A DNA stretch of 64,000 nt, from NCBI GenBank assembly GCA_963920665.1, contig OY987271.1, positions 18,417,350 through 18,481,349 of the forward strand, given 5' to 3'. Shown piece after piece: positions 36,341-47,617 of the stretch (positions are counted from its first letter, which is position 1; every line of letters begins with the position of its first letter). The DNA is from Straminergon stramineum (taxonomy: Eukaryota; Streptophyta; Bryopsida; Hypnales; Calliergonaceae). The notes beneath the pieces are model-generated. The model made no database searches and was not told the origin of the DNA. It saw nothing but the letters and a program-made list of their open reading frames with translations. The position numbers were made by a program, and so were the translations under genes.

Positions 36341-39300
36341 ATGGTGCCTAAACCGACCAGGGATTTTTCTCCTTGGTATAGTGTGACACCGGTCAATAAG
36401 GTACAATGTAGGCTTTGCAAGGTGGTTATGACCAAAAAGCCTTGCCGTATGTTGAGCCATTTAGGGTATTCCGGTCCAAATGGTGTACGCGATACAGGAG
36501 TAAGGAATTGTCCGCGATTGACGACAGTAGTCTGTGCTGCATTTCTTCGTTGCAAAGGAATTTTTCCAAAAAGTGTTGTAACCGATATTGTAGATGGCAA
36601 CCCTGCACCTATGGACCTCCAAGAATTGTCAATCGAAAGGGGTGTATCGCAATCAACCCATGAAGACTCGTCTCCAGCATCAAGAGAAGTAGTATTTGCA
36701 GGAACTAAAGAAGCTTTCACCACAGAAGCTTCTGATGATCGTGAAACCCCGAAGGCATCAAGTTCTAGGCCTCATAAACAAAGCAGCTTAGTGAGTGGAT
36801 TTGAAGAAGGTTATAAATGCAAATTGCATTCTGTGTGGGCGAATTTTTTTTATATGGCAAATATACCATTTTCCGTGGCTCAAAATGCAGCTTTTAAAGA
36901 AGCAGTGAAGCGAACGGCTGCGTTCGGTAGACCATACACTCCTCCATCGTACCATGAGCTTCGTTACAAATTGTTGAACGAGGCGAAGACCAACATTGAG
37001 ACACAGTTGCTCACACGGACTGAAGACAGCATTCGAAAATTTGGAGCAACTGTGTCTATTGATGGATGGAGCTCTGTGACCACGCATCCTTTGATCAATG
37101 CCATGCTTGTATCATCTGCAGGTGAAGAATTTCTTGGATCAGTAGATACAAGTGGTTGTGAAAAGAATGGGGTGTATTTGGCAGCAGTGTTGGAAAAATT
37201 CATTGAACAAGTGGGGCCCAAGAACATTGTGTTAGTAACCACAGATAACGCCCCTGTGAATTCTTCTGCATGGAATATGATATCTGAAAAGTATCCTCAT
37301 ATTTTTTACCAAGGGTGTGTGGTTCATGCGTTGAATTTGTTGCTCAAGGATTGGGGGTCAAAGGATTGGATTGTTGAAAAATTGAATGAAGGAATACTTG
37401 TAGCCAAATTTATCAAAATGAGACATATGCCACTTGCTCTATTACGGAAGTATTCGCCAAATCTTGGTTTATTGATGCTGGGGGATACAAGATTTGCCTC
37501 TCAATTTATCATGATGGAGCGTTTGATAAAATTGAGAGGACCATTGGAACAAACGGTGGTGGATCCACAATGGGCAGAGTACGTACGTACGCTCAAGAGG
37601 AAACGTGGAGCCAAAGTCAACCCAAGAAACCTTGCAGTAGCAGTGAAGAGAATTGTTCTTGATGATCATTTTTGGAACCGTTCTATCAATTATGTGGAGA
37701 TGGTTGAACCAATTATATGTGCACTCCGTGATTTGGATTCGAAATCACCATGTATGGGGAAGGTGTTGCATATTATGAGGAAATTAGAAAAGCATGTGTA
37801 TGGATTAGAAAGTCCGCCATTTTGTTTGGAAGAGAGCAAGGCAATTCCATTGATACAGTCCTTTCATGTGCGAAGGGAAATGGTAGCTAACGATCTCCAA
37901 TCTGCCGCAGCTCTCTTGAATCCATACCTTCTACATGACAAAGAACTAGCCGATGATGCAGATACAATGTCAGCATGTAAGCGTGTTTTGGAGAAAATAT
38001 GTAAACTGGATGAGTACGCAGCAGTGGTTCGAGAATTCGTGGCTTTTCGACATAAGGAACCTCCATTCCACAATATGTTGAATCCGGGAGAACAAATGTT
38101 GTCGGCACATGCTTGGTGGGATTTTGAAGGTGCTTGTGGCAAGTTCATAGCTCCATTAGCAAAGAGGATATTGGCCCAACCGGTGTCATCATCTTCATGT
38201 GAACGGAATTGGAGCAACTATTCTTTTGTTCACAACAAATCGCGAAACAGATTGAAGCCAGAGAGAGCAACGGATTTGGTGTATGTGTATACTAATTCCA
38301 AAGTCCTAAATGCATCGAAAGAAAAAGATGAAAAGAAATGGTATGACGATAACATGGAGACAGTGGAGTCGGAGGATTCGGATAGGCCGATGATCGAAGA
38401 TGATAATGAGGATGATGACGAGGATTTGGAAAGGGCCTTTAAAGTAGTAAATGGCGAGGATGACTTGTGTTGTGCAGCACCATCAGAAGATGAAGACGCT
38501 ATGGAAGACATTCTCAATTTGGTGGATGATATGTATCATAATCGTAATGACCGCTATGCTAATGTTGAAGGCAATGCGAACGATTTGTATGATTTTTTAG
38601 AAGATGAGGATGAAGTAGGGGTAGAAGAGAATCTACCTTCAATAGCAGCATATTGCAACGGAACTGCATACATGAGTAGCGAAATTGTTCTATCGAAAAA
38701 GGGAGTTGTTATTGTTGAGGAGGTGGAAATGAATGGGGATGCTTTTGGCAATGCCAGAATAGATGAAGATGTTCAAATTTCGAAATCTCGATCTGTGGCA
38801 CTAGATATGGTGGAAGAAAATGTTGAAGAAAATGATAGAAAAGGACACAAGGTCAGTGAGTTGGATGTCCCAAAAGATGTGGGCCAAAACAGTGGCGACA
38901 AGGGTGAATCAAATATTGAGGTACAGAAGAAGAGTGCTTCAACCAAGATGGCATTCGCAAAATCAAGTATTGTGGACAATGATAAAGGAAAGGAGCCAAT
39001 GAAGTCAATTTCTGAGGTACAGAGATCTAGCGCTCTTCCACCAATAGCGTTGAAGCCAGCTATCACAAGATTAGAGGGTTTTCAAAGCTTTGGGTATGGA
39101 AAACGTCTAATGAACATTTCGAAAGAAATTTCTACAGGCGGTAATGTACAAAAAGTAGTGCCATCACATACATGCCTCACTGATATGGATAGTGATCAAC
39201 CACTGTTGGTAACATTGCATACTCGTCGTTTAGAAAAACGAATGGTAGGAGAACCCATCAAAGCAACAACTAGCACTCCGCCACTTCAAAAGAAAGTCAA

Positions 39301-39694
39301 AGTGGAGATAACCGTTCATGGACAGGCCGACTCCAAATCGAAAGCGGTGGTTCGAGAATCCAATAAGGGGGAAATTAAAAAAGATATGCAGCCTTTTGCT
39401 ATCTCTCCGGTGAAGAAAAAGACCCCTCTTGATGAGGATGTCAATGCTTCCTTCAATAGAAGGAAAAGAAAAGTTCCTATTCAAAAAGCCCGTCATGGTT
39501 CTATGAAAGTAAATAAAAAGAAATTAAATTTGAAGGAAGGGAGTAAACCTACTTTAAAGAAAGGCTTGAAGAAGACCACGATACTTGATTCAGATGATAC
39601 GGAAGATGATTCGGACAATGAAGATTTTGAACGGAGAGCTAACGGAGAGAGTAGTGGAGTTGAGGTGAAAGGAGATGAAGATTGGTGTCCATAG
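36341..39694 (+). CDS. hAT transposase, 1117 aa, BED finger + DUF659 + dimerisation domain + long C-terminal tail
   Basis: Intact single-exon ORF. Residues 13-60 are a BED-like zinc finger (C23-x2-C26, H40, C57). About 205-360 matches the DUF659/RNase H-like core: VSIDGWSS (D241), VTTDNAPVNSSAWNM (D302), CVVHALNLLLKDW (C326, H329), then GDTRFASQF. About 585-650 is the hAT C-terminal dimerisation region (AHAWWDFEGACGKF, then SSSCERNWSNYSFVHNKSRN with E621). The D, D and E positions expected for catalysis are present. Most plant transposases of this group end soon after this point. Here about 460 residues follow: an acidic stretch (about 675-770), a mixed linker and a Lys/Arg-rich end (NRRKRKVPIQKARHG, then KKGLKKTT) that looks like nuclear targeting or DNA contact. 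The ORF is unbroken, so the element may be active or recently so. Confidence 0.93.
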   Translation: MVPKPTRDFSPWYSVTPVNKVQCRLCKVVMTKKPCRMLSHLGYSGPNGVRDTGVRNCPRLTTVVCAAFLRCKGIFPKSVVTDIVDGNPAPMDLQELSIERGVSQSTHEDSSPASREVVFAGTKEAFTTEASDDRETPKASSSRPHKQSSLVSGFEEGYKCKLHSVWANFFYMANIPFSVAQNAAFKEAVKRTAAFGRPYTPPSYHELRYKLLNEAKTNIETQLLTRTEDSIRKFGATVSIDGWSSVTTHPLINAMLVSSAGEEFLGSVDTSGCEKNGVYLAAVLEKFIEQVGPKNIVLVTTDNAPVNSSAWNMISEKYPHIFYQGCVVHALNLLLKDWGSKDWIVEKLNEGILVAKFIKMRHMPLALLRKYSPNLGLLMLGDTRFASQFIMMERLIKLRGPLEQTVVDPQWAEYVRTLKRKRGAKVNPRNLAVAVKRIVLDDHFWNRSINYVEMVEPIICALRDLDSKSPCMGKVLHIMRKLEKHVYGLESPPFCLEESKAIPLIQSFHVRREMVANDLQSAAALLNPYLLHDKELADDADTMSACKRVLEKICKLDEYAAVVREFVAFRHKEPPFHNMLNPGEQMLSAHAWWDFEGACGKFIAPLAKRILAQPVSSSSCERNWSNYSFVHNKSRNRLKPERATDLVYVYTNSKVLNASKEKDEKKWYDDNMETVESEDSDRPMIEDDNEDDDEDLERAFKVVNGEDDLCCAAPSEDEDAMEDILNLVDDMYHNRNDRYANVEGNANDLYDFLEDEDEVGVEENLPSIAAYCNGTAYMSSEIVLSKKGVVIVEEVEMNGDAFGNARIDEDVQISKSRSVALDMVEENVEENDRKGHKVSELDVPKDVGQNSGDKGESNIEVQKKSASTKMAFAKSSIVDNDKGKEPMKSISEVQRSSALPPIALKPAITRLEGFQSFGYGKRLMNISKEISTGGNVQKVVPSHTCLTDMDSDQPLLVTLHTRRLEKRMVGEPIKATTSTPPLQKKVKVEITVHGQADSKSKAVVRESNKGEIKKDMQPFAISPVKKKTPLDEDVNASFNRRKRKVPIQKARHGSMKVNKKKLNLKEGSKPTLKKGLKKTTILDSDDTEDDSDNEDFERRANGESSGVEVKGDEDWCP

Positions 39695-40049
39695 GAATTG
39701 AGGAATTAGAAGCTTAAATATTTTTTTGCTTAGTTGCTCATGATATATTGAGCACATATTGAGAATGTATTGTTCAATCATTTCATTATAAAAATTGTTT
39801 GTTTATTGATGATATACATCTCGTTCGTGTATTAGAATTTTAAATTTGATTTTGTTTCAAAATGAAACTGAAATTTCATAGAAAAATTAAAAATGCACAA
39901 TATGTTTTATCTTTTGAATGAAGCAACATACACTACTACATTACATGACAATTGAAATATATGAAAAACAAAAATCTAAGTTCAAATGACATGCTGCAAT
40001 TGGTAAAAACATTGATAAATAAACATTGAACCCTGTTACTCAACGGCCT

Positions 40050-40255
40050 AATCCTTTAACCCCCCGTCCGCCCTTCACCGTCTGCCCCTCCCATCCGCCC
40101 TCCACCGTCCGCTGCGCCCGTCCGCCTTTCACCATCCGCCCCGCCCGTCTGCCTGCAGACGGCGCTAGGGACGCTACGTCTGCTGGAGTCCGTGTGTCCG
40201 GACGTCCGGACGATGGACGTGAATTCGGGGCGGACGTTCGGATTTGTCAACCTTG
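40050..40255. repeat. Right subterminal GTCCG-rich region and right end of the hAT element
   Basis: About a dozen copies of (A/G)TCCGCC and TCCGGACG motifs between 40,060 and 40,240, mirroring the left end in inverted orientation. It closes with GGATTTGTCAACCTTG. Confidence 0.85.
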
Positions 40256-40263
40256 GATGGGAT

Positions 40264-41190
40264 ATAGGTTCTCTATAATCCATTCCAAGCTTTTTTCCTT
40301 GAGCATTGTAGTTTGGATTCTAGTTGTTGCAAGATGCAAGGAATATGGTTTCTTTATACTACAAAAATAAAAATTTAGAAGTAGTATAAAAGGAAGAGTT
40401 ACAACAATACAAAGATTTTGTTTATTTGCACAATGGACTTGTGATGTAAACTTCATGGGCTTTGATGCAATTGCATGTAGAATTAATAGACTGATCAGTG
40501 GATAATGTTAGCATGACTCCAAATAAGAGAGCACCCGCTATCACATATGATGCCTTAGTTTCTTAGCATATGCTTCCATGGCTTTCTGTGTTGATCTCTT
40601 ACAATTGTGACTTCTTTCCAAGTGCATGGTGGGCTTTCTTCACATTCTCTTGTGTACAAAGTAGATCATTGTATTCCTTGCAATGCTCCATTAAACTAGT
40701 AGGGATGAATTTGGATGAATTGAAACTATGGTAGTTCCCTTCATGCCACAACAATGTACTCATGATGTGCTTTTCTAATACAAGCTTGACAATTCTATTA
40801 TCTAAAAAATATACTTGCCTTTTATTATAACAATAGGCAAGTCCATCATCACCAAAAAATAAAATTTTGAGTAGGTTGTGCATAGTCATTTTCATTCATG
40901 CATAAGCATACTTCACATTTTACCTTTGGAGACTAAAGTACCTTACATATTGTAATGGCTCAAGTTGTGGGTTCCGAAATTATAGCAATGCCCTTAGCAA
41001 TTTTGGATAGTGTATTACTTGAGTGTGAAGGGAGGGGTCTATTAACTCTAAAATTTATAAACAATATACCACTTACAAAGACAAATATTTCCAAAATACC
41101 CCTCATACATTATACAAGTAAAGCTTATAAATATTGATGGCATGGAAACCATAGAAAGAGGTGACCATTTTTGATTATGATGTTATAGAA
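40264..41190. other. Spacer between the hAT and CACTA elements
   Basis: Contains a 98-codon ORF on the - strand (40,599-40,895; HNLLKILFFGDDGLAYCYNK, then HIMSTLLWHEGNYHSF) that I do not recognise. It could be a fragment of an older gene, since it lies on the far side of the hAT insertion from another unexplained ORF. No other feature seen. Confidence 0.3.
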
Positions 41191-41849
41191 CACTAGAAGA
41201 AAACTGTGTTTCGGGCAACAAAAGAGAAACGCAGAAAACACGTTTACAGAAATATTTGCGGTGAACAGAAAATGTAATGTGGATTATGTTGAGAACCGCG
41301 TTTTCAACAAGGAGTGTACATGTTTTCTTCTATGCTCCGTGTGTTCGCGTCCATGTTTTTTGTGTTAGAGGAAACATGTCATGTTCGGTTGGATAATATC
41401 CACGTGTAGTTTTTTTAATCTTCTTCTGCCATGTAGGATATAACATGTCTATTTTGGCCATGCACATACCGGTCACTTAGGTGCGACATGTGTCTTTCTC
41501 TGGAAGCTAGACATGGGCATTTCTAGATTCCGGTTGTGTTGCCACGTGTCATCGAAGCATTATTTTTTGGGCTTCCCAGAATAGGGTTTGTTATGCTTGA
41601 AACGTGTACACCATGTTTCGTGGAACGCTATTGTGTTTCGCGTAATGCATATGTGAACGTACTTTCACGCCACTGAGCTTTTGCCGACGTAGCATTCACG
41701 TTGTATGAAACAAAATGAACCATTTCGGAACTCAGTGTCCATGTAGTTGAACAAAGGGAATTGGGGTAGTTTTCGTCCAATCCATGTTCATGAAAACGTC
41801 TATTTGTAACGAGAAACAATGCTTTCTAAATGAACATGTTTGCATATTT

Positions 41850-44800
41850 GCTCATAAATCATGTTTGTAAACATAATCATCATGCATATTTCATGGAATT
41901 GGAAACAAGAGATGATCATAGAAGTCATTCCTAAACATGCGCTCCTACCAAATGTATATGAAAATTTCAACATACGCGTCTATGGAAACATGAACTTACC
42001 ATACGTAGAAATTGAAGAAGGAATGAAAGCATACATTGTTGTTTATTCAATAAATGTGTCATAAGAGTTCACCCAGAAAATGAGTAAAAACATTTTGGTA
42101 ACATGTAGCCTATCATGTAAAAGAAGTGAAGCAAAATGCAATTACACTATTAATGCATGAAACCCTGACTTCGATGAAGTTGACCATGCATGGGTCTTCT
42201 ATATGTGAAAGCGTACAAATTAGTTTGTACCAAAAGCCTAGTTCATGGGACTACACTGAAGTGTACATAATAGTTTCATCAGTTGTGGTGCTGCACTTAC
42301 TTTAAAATCTTTGACTTCTCGCTCACAACTCGAATCCCATGGCACCTGAACATCCATTACTTGGCTTTGCCATGATGAATTGTTTTGTAGTGTTGGCTTC
42401 ATGAAGGTCGTGCAGAAAAATTCATTGCCACAGAAACTCATATTTTCAAGAAAGAAGCTTCTGCATTCTCAAATTTCTCATCATTACTAAAACGTAGGTA
42501 AAGGAATGTTGAGGTTCATATTTCACCTGGATGAGTACTTTCTTCAACTATTCTGTTGGATGTTTTCTGGTAACACTTTAGAATGCAAATCTGCTTTCTG
42601 ATGCTTCAAGTCATCATTGTGAAGTTTCTTCATGCACTTTCACCTAGTGAATGGAGCTCAACAATCAAAGTTAATTGCCATCAGACAATATCCTACATTC
42701 AACACTTTCTATTTTGCAAACTCCACAATGGGTCAGTATTTCATTAATTAAATTGTGTGAACTTCTAGTAGTCCAAAAGGCAAATAAAACTTTCTAAGAG
42801 AGCATGAATAGTCACAAAATTTATATACGAATCACTCATTAGAATGCCTTGAACTTCATTCCTCATAGCATCATATTCAAGTACGGATGTTGGACATAAC
42901 ATGCGCCCTCACAAGGATGGAATATGGACTTGCCTACTTTTAAAAAAAACCTAGCTATAACATGACACTGCATTTCCTAGACATACCTATTGCCTGTGCA
43001 CATACTCAGCATTACAATTGACTATGTTTCAATCCTCATATAGACAACTCAAGTAACTTGTCCACCAACATATGAAGAGTTCATTTCCATGCTTTTTGAA
43101 AGAGTCATGCCATACCTCAAACTCTGATTTTGAATACATGCACCACCTATATAAACAACAACGCCAGAGATCATGAGGAGTTTGTGCACACTTGGAATGA
43201 GGACGTACCATTTCCGACGTCTCCTATTGTATCGTACAATGAAGTCTGTCCTCCTACTATTTGGCTATAACTGAAGACATAGAATAAGGCGAATAACTTC
43301 TTCCGTGGATTCCCTACCAACTGTTGCACAACGTACAGCATGCCCTTTATGGAATAGAAATAAGCGCCACATACTAAAAGCCACATCATTTTGTATTCAA
43401 ATAAAATTACCCTGAAACATAGTATATTGACATTGTTAGCAAAAACTAGAAAGGTAGAAAATGAATCCCGCTTCTAGTACATGAGTTACCACTCCTATGA
43501 CACAATTCAAATTCTATTCTGTTGCAAAATTCACTATATCTTATTGTATGATAGTTACAAAGTTCCTGAGAAAACAAATAACACGAGAAGAACATCCATG
43601 TTGGCTACGTACTCAAAGTAAATCATGATTCTGAAGAACTGCTATTCACTCGAAATGATAACACTACTATGCCTTGCTCAACGACTCCAACAATGCTTTT
43701 GCTAAGATGCTATGCAATGAACACAGTGGATTGCAACAGCAAAGCTAGTCATGTTCACGAAATCATACTTTTCACCTGTAATTGTTGTCATGTTTGAAAA
43801 TACTATCCTGTACAAAGTGTTTCTGCCGCTCCACCTTTGCGATTTCAAAGCTGGACGTTGCACTAAAGCAACTGCTTCTATTGAACGACTATTATCATAA
43901 GAAGAGAAGGCTTGAAATTAGTTGTAGTGAATTGCCAAAAACAAATTTTGTTACCCCATCAACTCTATCTATCGTTTCTTAAGTTGCAATTCGTGCAAAG
44001 AAGCTAAAACATAGCCTTCTTCATCTACTTTGAATGGGAATAAAAATTCTTGGAATTAGAACATCTCATTGAACTTCAATGATTGAGTACCAGGATATGG
44101 AAATCTATGCACGTACCAACAAATTGTATTCCATGACATCATGTCATACATCGTCTGACTCCCTCTGTTCCACTGTTGTCGTCATCTTGCAGAGATGAGT
44201 AACAACAAAAATCTTTTCTGCCCCTTGAAATGACGTTGGTTCAAACTGCTCTCTACAAATTCAAACAACAGTGAGCACAATCATATGAGTGTGTAGGCTT
44301 CTTCAGTTGGCTTCAACAAAAAAGAAGAAAAGAACATGAAATCCTTCTAACGGATTTTGACTGCATAACAACGATACCAACTCTAGAACATTGATTTCGG
44401 CTTCCTTCCAAAATTACTTGCATTATAGCTCTTTCTTCTCACCTCAGCGATAGATTTGCTTGAGAAACCTACCACATAGGCACTTTGAAAGCATGTGTTG
44501 AATTGTTGCATCGCATCTTTTCTGCCAATACTTACACATACAATACCAATTTCACACAATACTTTTATCATTGGGTTTAGGGTACTACTACCTTGTCTCA
44601 TGAATGCCTGTACCTAACCTTTGACTCATACTAATGAGGAAAAAATAGACACTTCTATCATAGTCCTCTTAATTCTTATTCAAGCACCAGTAGTTTCTGA
44701 AATTCATATGCAACTCCGAAACAAGTACATTCTTCTTTCAATGAATGAAAACATGTGAGGATGTCATTTCTGCAGTTTCCCTTCTATCCGAGTCTTTCGG

Positions 44801-45494
44801 ATTAGCTACATTTCTCAACAGCACGTTCAATAATATGAATGTAACAACTGTGCTTAGAAGAGTGGGATGGCATATATAATGAACAAGAGAAAAACTTCTT
44901 GAAGTAGTAAACAACGCACCACTACTTACCTTCAATCTCATTTGCTGTGAGGATACGCTGCATGTCATGTTGCAAGGCTTTTTGCGCTCCCATCGTTGAT
45001 GAAGTCCACTGTGTCTAAGGTCATTAGAAGAACGCCAGACAACCGTGTACCTCATGGTTTCAATACTATATCACAATTTCGTAGTACAGTTAAAGAATGC
45101 AGAAATAAAGGAAGCTAATGCGACACACCGAAAATGCTAAATGGCAAAAACTCATTCATTCATATTTTTTGTGAACAAAATACTTTGCATGCACTAATAA
45201 AACAATATGTAGTAACATCAAAGGTCACCAAAGACTCTCGCTATATACAAGTCCAATTCAAAAGAATTCTGCAGACAGTACAGTAATGTTGTCTACAGAA
45301 GACGAAAATGACATCGCTTGCACAAGATGAATGCCAGTCCTCATAGCAGATCCAAGAACCTCATTGTCGTTGATGTCTTATATCATAGGCAGCTTCGTCA
45401 GCCAACAAAGAAAATGTGAAGTGAAAATAATGTGAGGCACATCTTCTATTGTGTTGAGAGCTCCAAACAATCTAAAATTTTCAGACTCTCCCTC
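41850..45494. other. Non-coding left part of CACTA element 1
   Basis: 3.6 kb of moderate composition with only short ORFs, none with a recognisable domain or consistent splice sites. It probably contains the long non-coding flank between the left terminus and the 3' end of the - strand accessory gene. Confidence 0.35.
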
Positions 45495-46616
45495 TGTCAC
45501 GACCCTCATCACAAGGCGTGCCCGTGCCACCTTGGTGAGCAAGGGGGACATTGGGGGTGACGCCCCAAGCCTTGCAAGAGATGAGGTGAGGGGGACTAGG
45601 AGTCCCGAGCGATCAGAGCGATGTAGCGCTCTGATCCGGACGAATTTGGGGGCGTGTGATATACGCTTGGAAAGGTCTTGAGAAGACGCTTCCAGCCGTC
45701 CAAAGAACGCGTGATTTGGACTTGCGAGTCAAAAGTTATGGGCGTTCAAAGTTCGGGGTGTCCCGGTCGCGCCGGGAGTGCCCTGGCCGCGGCGGGAGTG
45801 TCCCGAATCTTTGGAGGGCGATATCTTTGCGAGTACTTGTCCGAATGGAGCAAGTGAGTAGTCCATCGGCATCTACGCGTCGCGTAGATGTCGAAAATGG
45901 GGTCGCATGTGCGATTTGGATCCCGGACCGCAAAGTTATGCCGGGTGGAAGTTCGGGAGTCCCAAAGTAGCGCGAATCGGGAGAAATGGGTGGTCTTCCA
46001 AGATGGGGTGCATCTTGGGGGTTCCCGGTGACCTCTAGTATGGGGGGGGCTGCCGAATCCCGCAGAGAGTACTATGAGGAGGGGTGGTCTCCCTCCTCCC
46101 TCCCGGATGGTGCCATGGTGAGCCTAAGTGGTCCCGGGTGGTGAGGCTAGTGTTGGAGCCTCACCACCACTTGTGTGTTACCATGGAGTGCTTGTGCACT
46201 CCTTGATACCGGTTGGGTGGTGTCCCACTTCACACTAGGCCATGGTGTGAGTCCCGTTTGGTGAGTCCCGATTAGTGAGTCCCGAAATGAGTTGGGTTGG
46301 GCCTAGTGGGGAGTTGGGTCCCATTCAAGGGCGGTTAGCACCGGTGGGAGTAGTGCCTCACCGAGTGCTTGGACATCAATGGAAGTTCCGCCCCATGTCA
46401 TCAAATGACATGCCCGGTGTCTTGTGGGAGTTAAGTATTGGAAGGAAAGGATTGGGAGTCATGGAGGAATGGGGAACCCCGTGACTTGGGTTGGAACCTA
46501 ACATTGTGGGTGCGTGACATGTGCAGTGTTAGGAGAGCGTGAACCTTAGTGGCACTAAGGTGCTAAGTGTTTGGAAAGTGAGCTTAAGGTGGTAAGTGTC
46601 ACTAAGGGGCGCGACA
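45495..46616. mobile_element. GC-rich solo LTR, 1122 bp, with CCCTC target duplication
   Basis: Starts TGTCACGACC and ends GGGGCGCGACA (TG...CA with short imperfect inverted ends). CCCTC lies on both sides (45,490-45,494 and 46,617-46,621), the expected 5-bp duplication of LTR integration. The sequence is much richer in G and C than its neighbours. It carries a palindrome (CGATCAGAGCG / CGCTCTGATCCG, about 45,608-45,640). No gag-pol or second LTR is adjacent, so it is a solo LTR left by recombination. The ORFs inside it are not genes. The TGTCACG start resembles many plant Ty3-type LTRs; the lineage is inference. Confidence 0.9.
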
Positions 46617-47617
46617 CCCTCCATTGTCATTGCCGATATCCAGTACGTTCCATTCATTCCAAGAACAAAAGATTGCGGGCAATCATGCAGACAATTAGTG
46701 TCATAATGTACCTATGCAGTCATCCTATTTCTACACAACAGCCTTGAGAACAAGAAACATACAAGTTTTTATCCACATTTCCATTTAATGCCGACCCTCA
46801 CAAGTCCTATACCCTACGAGCATGGAAGTAATGACATTGCACATTCCTCCCAGAAGTGCTCACCCTATGCCGTATAAACCACTTTCCCGTGATTATGAAC
46901 TTCTCCAAAACCTGGGGTGCATTGATACAAATGACCACCCCTGAAATCTCACGTATGAGTTCTTCGCCACTAGGAACGAATAGAGCAACCTTGTCTCCAT
47001 TCTCAGAAAATTGGACAACACTACTTCATTTAGCATATTTCCTTGTCTACAAAATGTGCATGGCCTCAAAATGAGGGAGCGCGTACGTATTTTCCTGCCA
47101 TGCACAATAATTATCAATTCAAATGTTCCCCGAATTAAGTTGTCTCTGTTTTCGCATAGCTCAATTATATATGACACTATCCAGCAGGGGATACTATAAT
47201 TTTGCCATCTGAGAAAAAATATATACAGCTGTCACAAAACCTATCTTCTGGAGACTTTGACGAGCAAAACATGAACAAGCACTTCCTAAACTTACAGTGA
47301 TTACCATTCAGATGCCTAAAACAGTAGAACTTCACTTGCCTTTCTATAACATGCCAAACATGGTGTTAGAGCTTGTGCACTACATCAAATGAGTTGTGTT
47401 TTACGAATGAAACATTACAACACTATATTGCATTGCTATTTATAATAAGGAACATAATACATGTAGGTGAAAGAATTGTGAACATACAACTTCATCACTT
47501 TACCCACTATCTTTCTTCAGCTATACCATGTAGTTTTGAACAATAACCAATGAGACAAGGCACTTCTAATGACCCAATAGTAAGGCCACTACATTGATGT
47601 CATCAGGAAACGCACAA

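Larger units (their letters stand above)
35823..40255 (+). mobile_element. Complete hAT transposon, 4433 bp including a gap
   Basis: The left end CAGGTTTGACATGACATCCG and the complement of the right end CAAGGTTGACAAATCCGAAC form imperfect terminal inverted repeats starting with CA, as hAT ends do. Flanks TATGGGAT (35,815-35,822) and GATGGGAT (40,256-40,263) agree in 7 of 8 bases, fitting the 8-bp hAT target duplication. Both subterminal regions are GC-rich clusters of GTCCG/CGGAC and TCCGGACGTCCGGACG-type motifs, probably transposase-binding sites. A single transposase ORF fills the middle. Confidence 0.93.

Noticed and set aside
38230..39066. Ser-rich - strand ORFs opposite the transposase
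   Set aside because: They mirror the acidic codons of the transposase tail on the + strand; no independent support.
45451..46484. ORFs of 65-104 codons at 45.4-46.5 kb
   Set aside because: They lie inside the GC-rich solo LTR (the first starts just before it), where stop codons are rare by composition.
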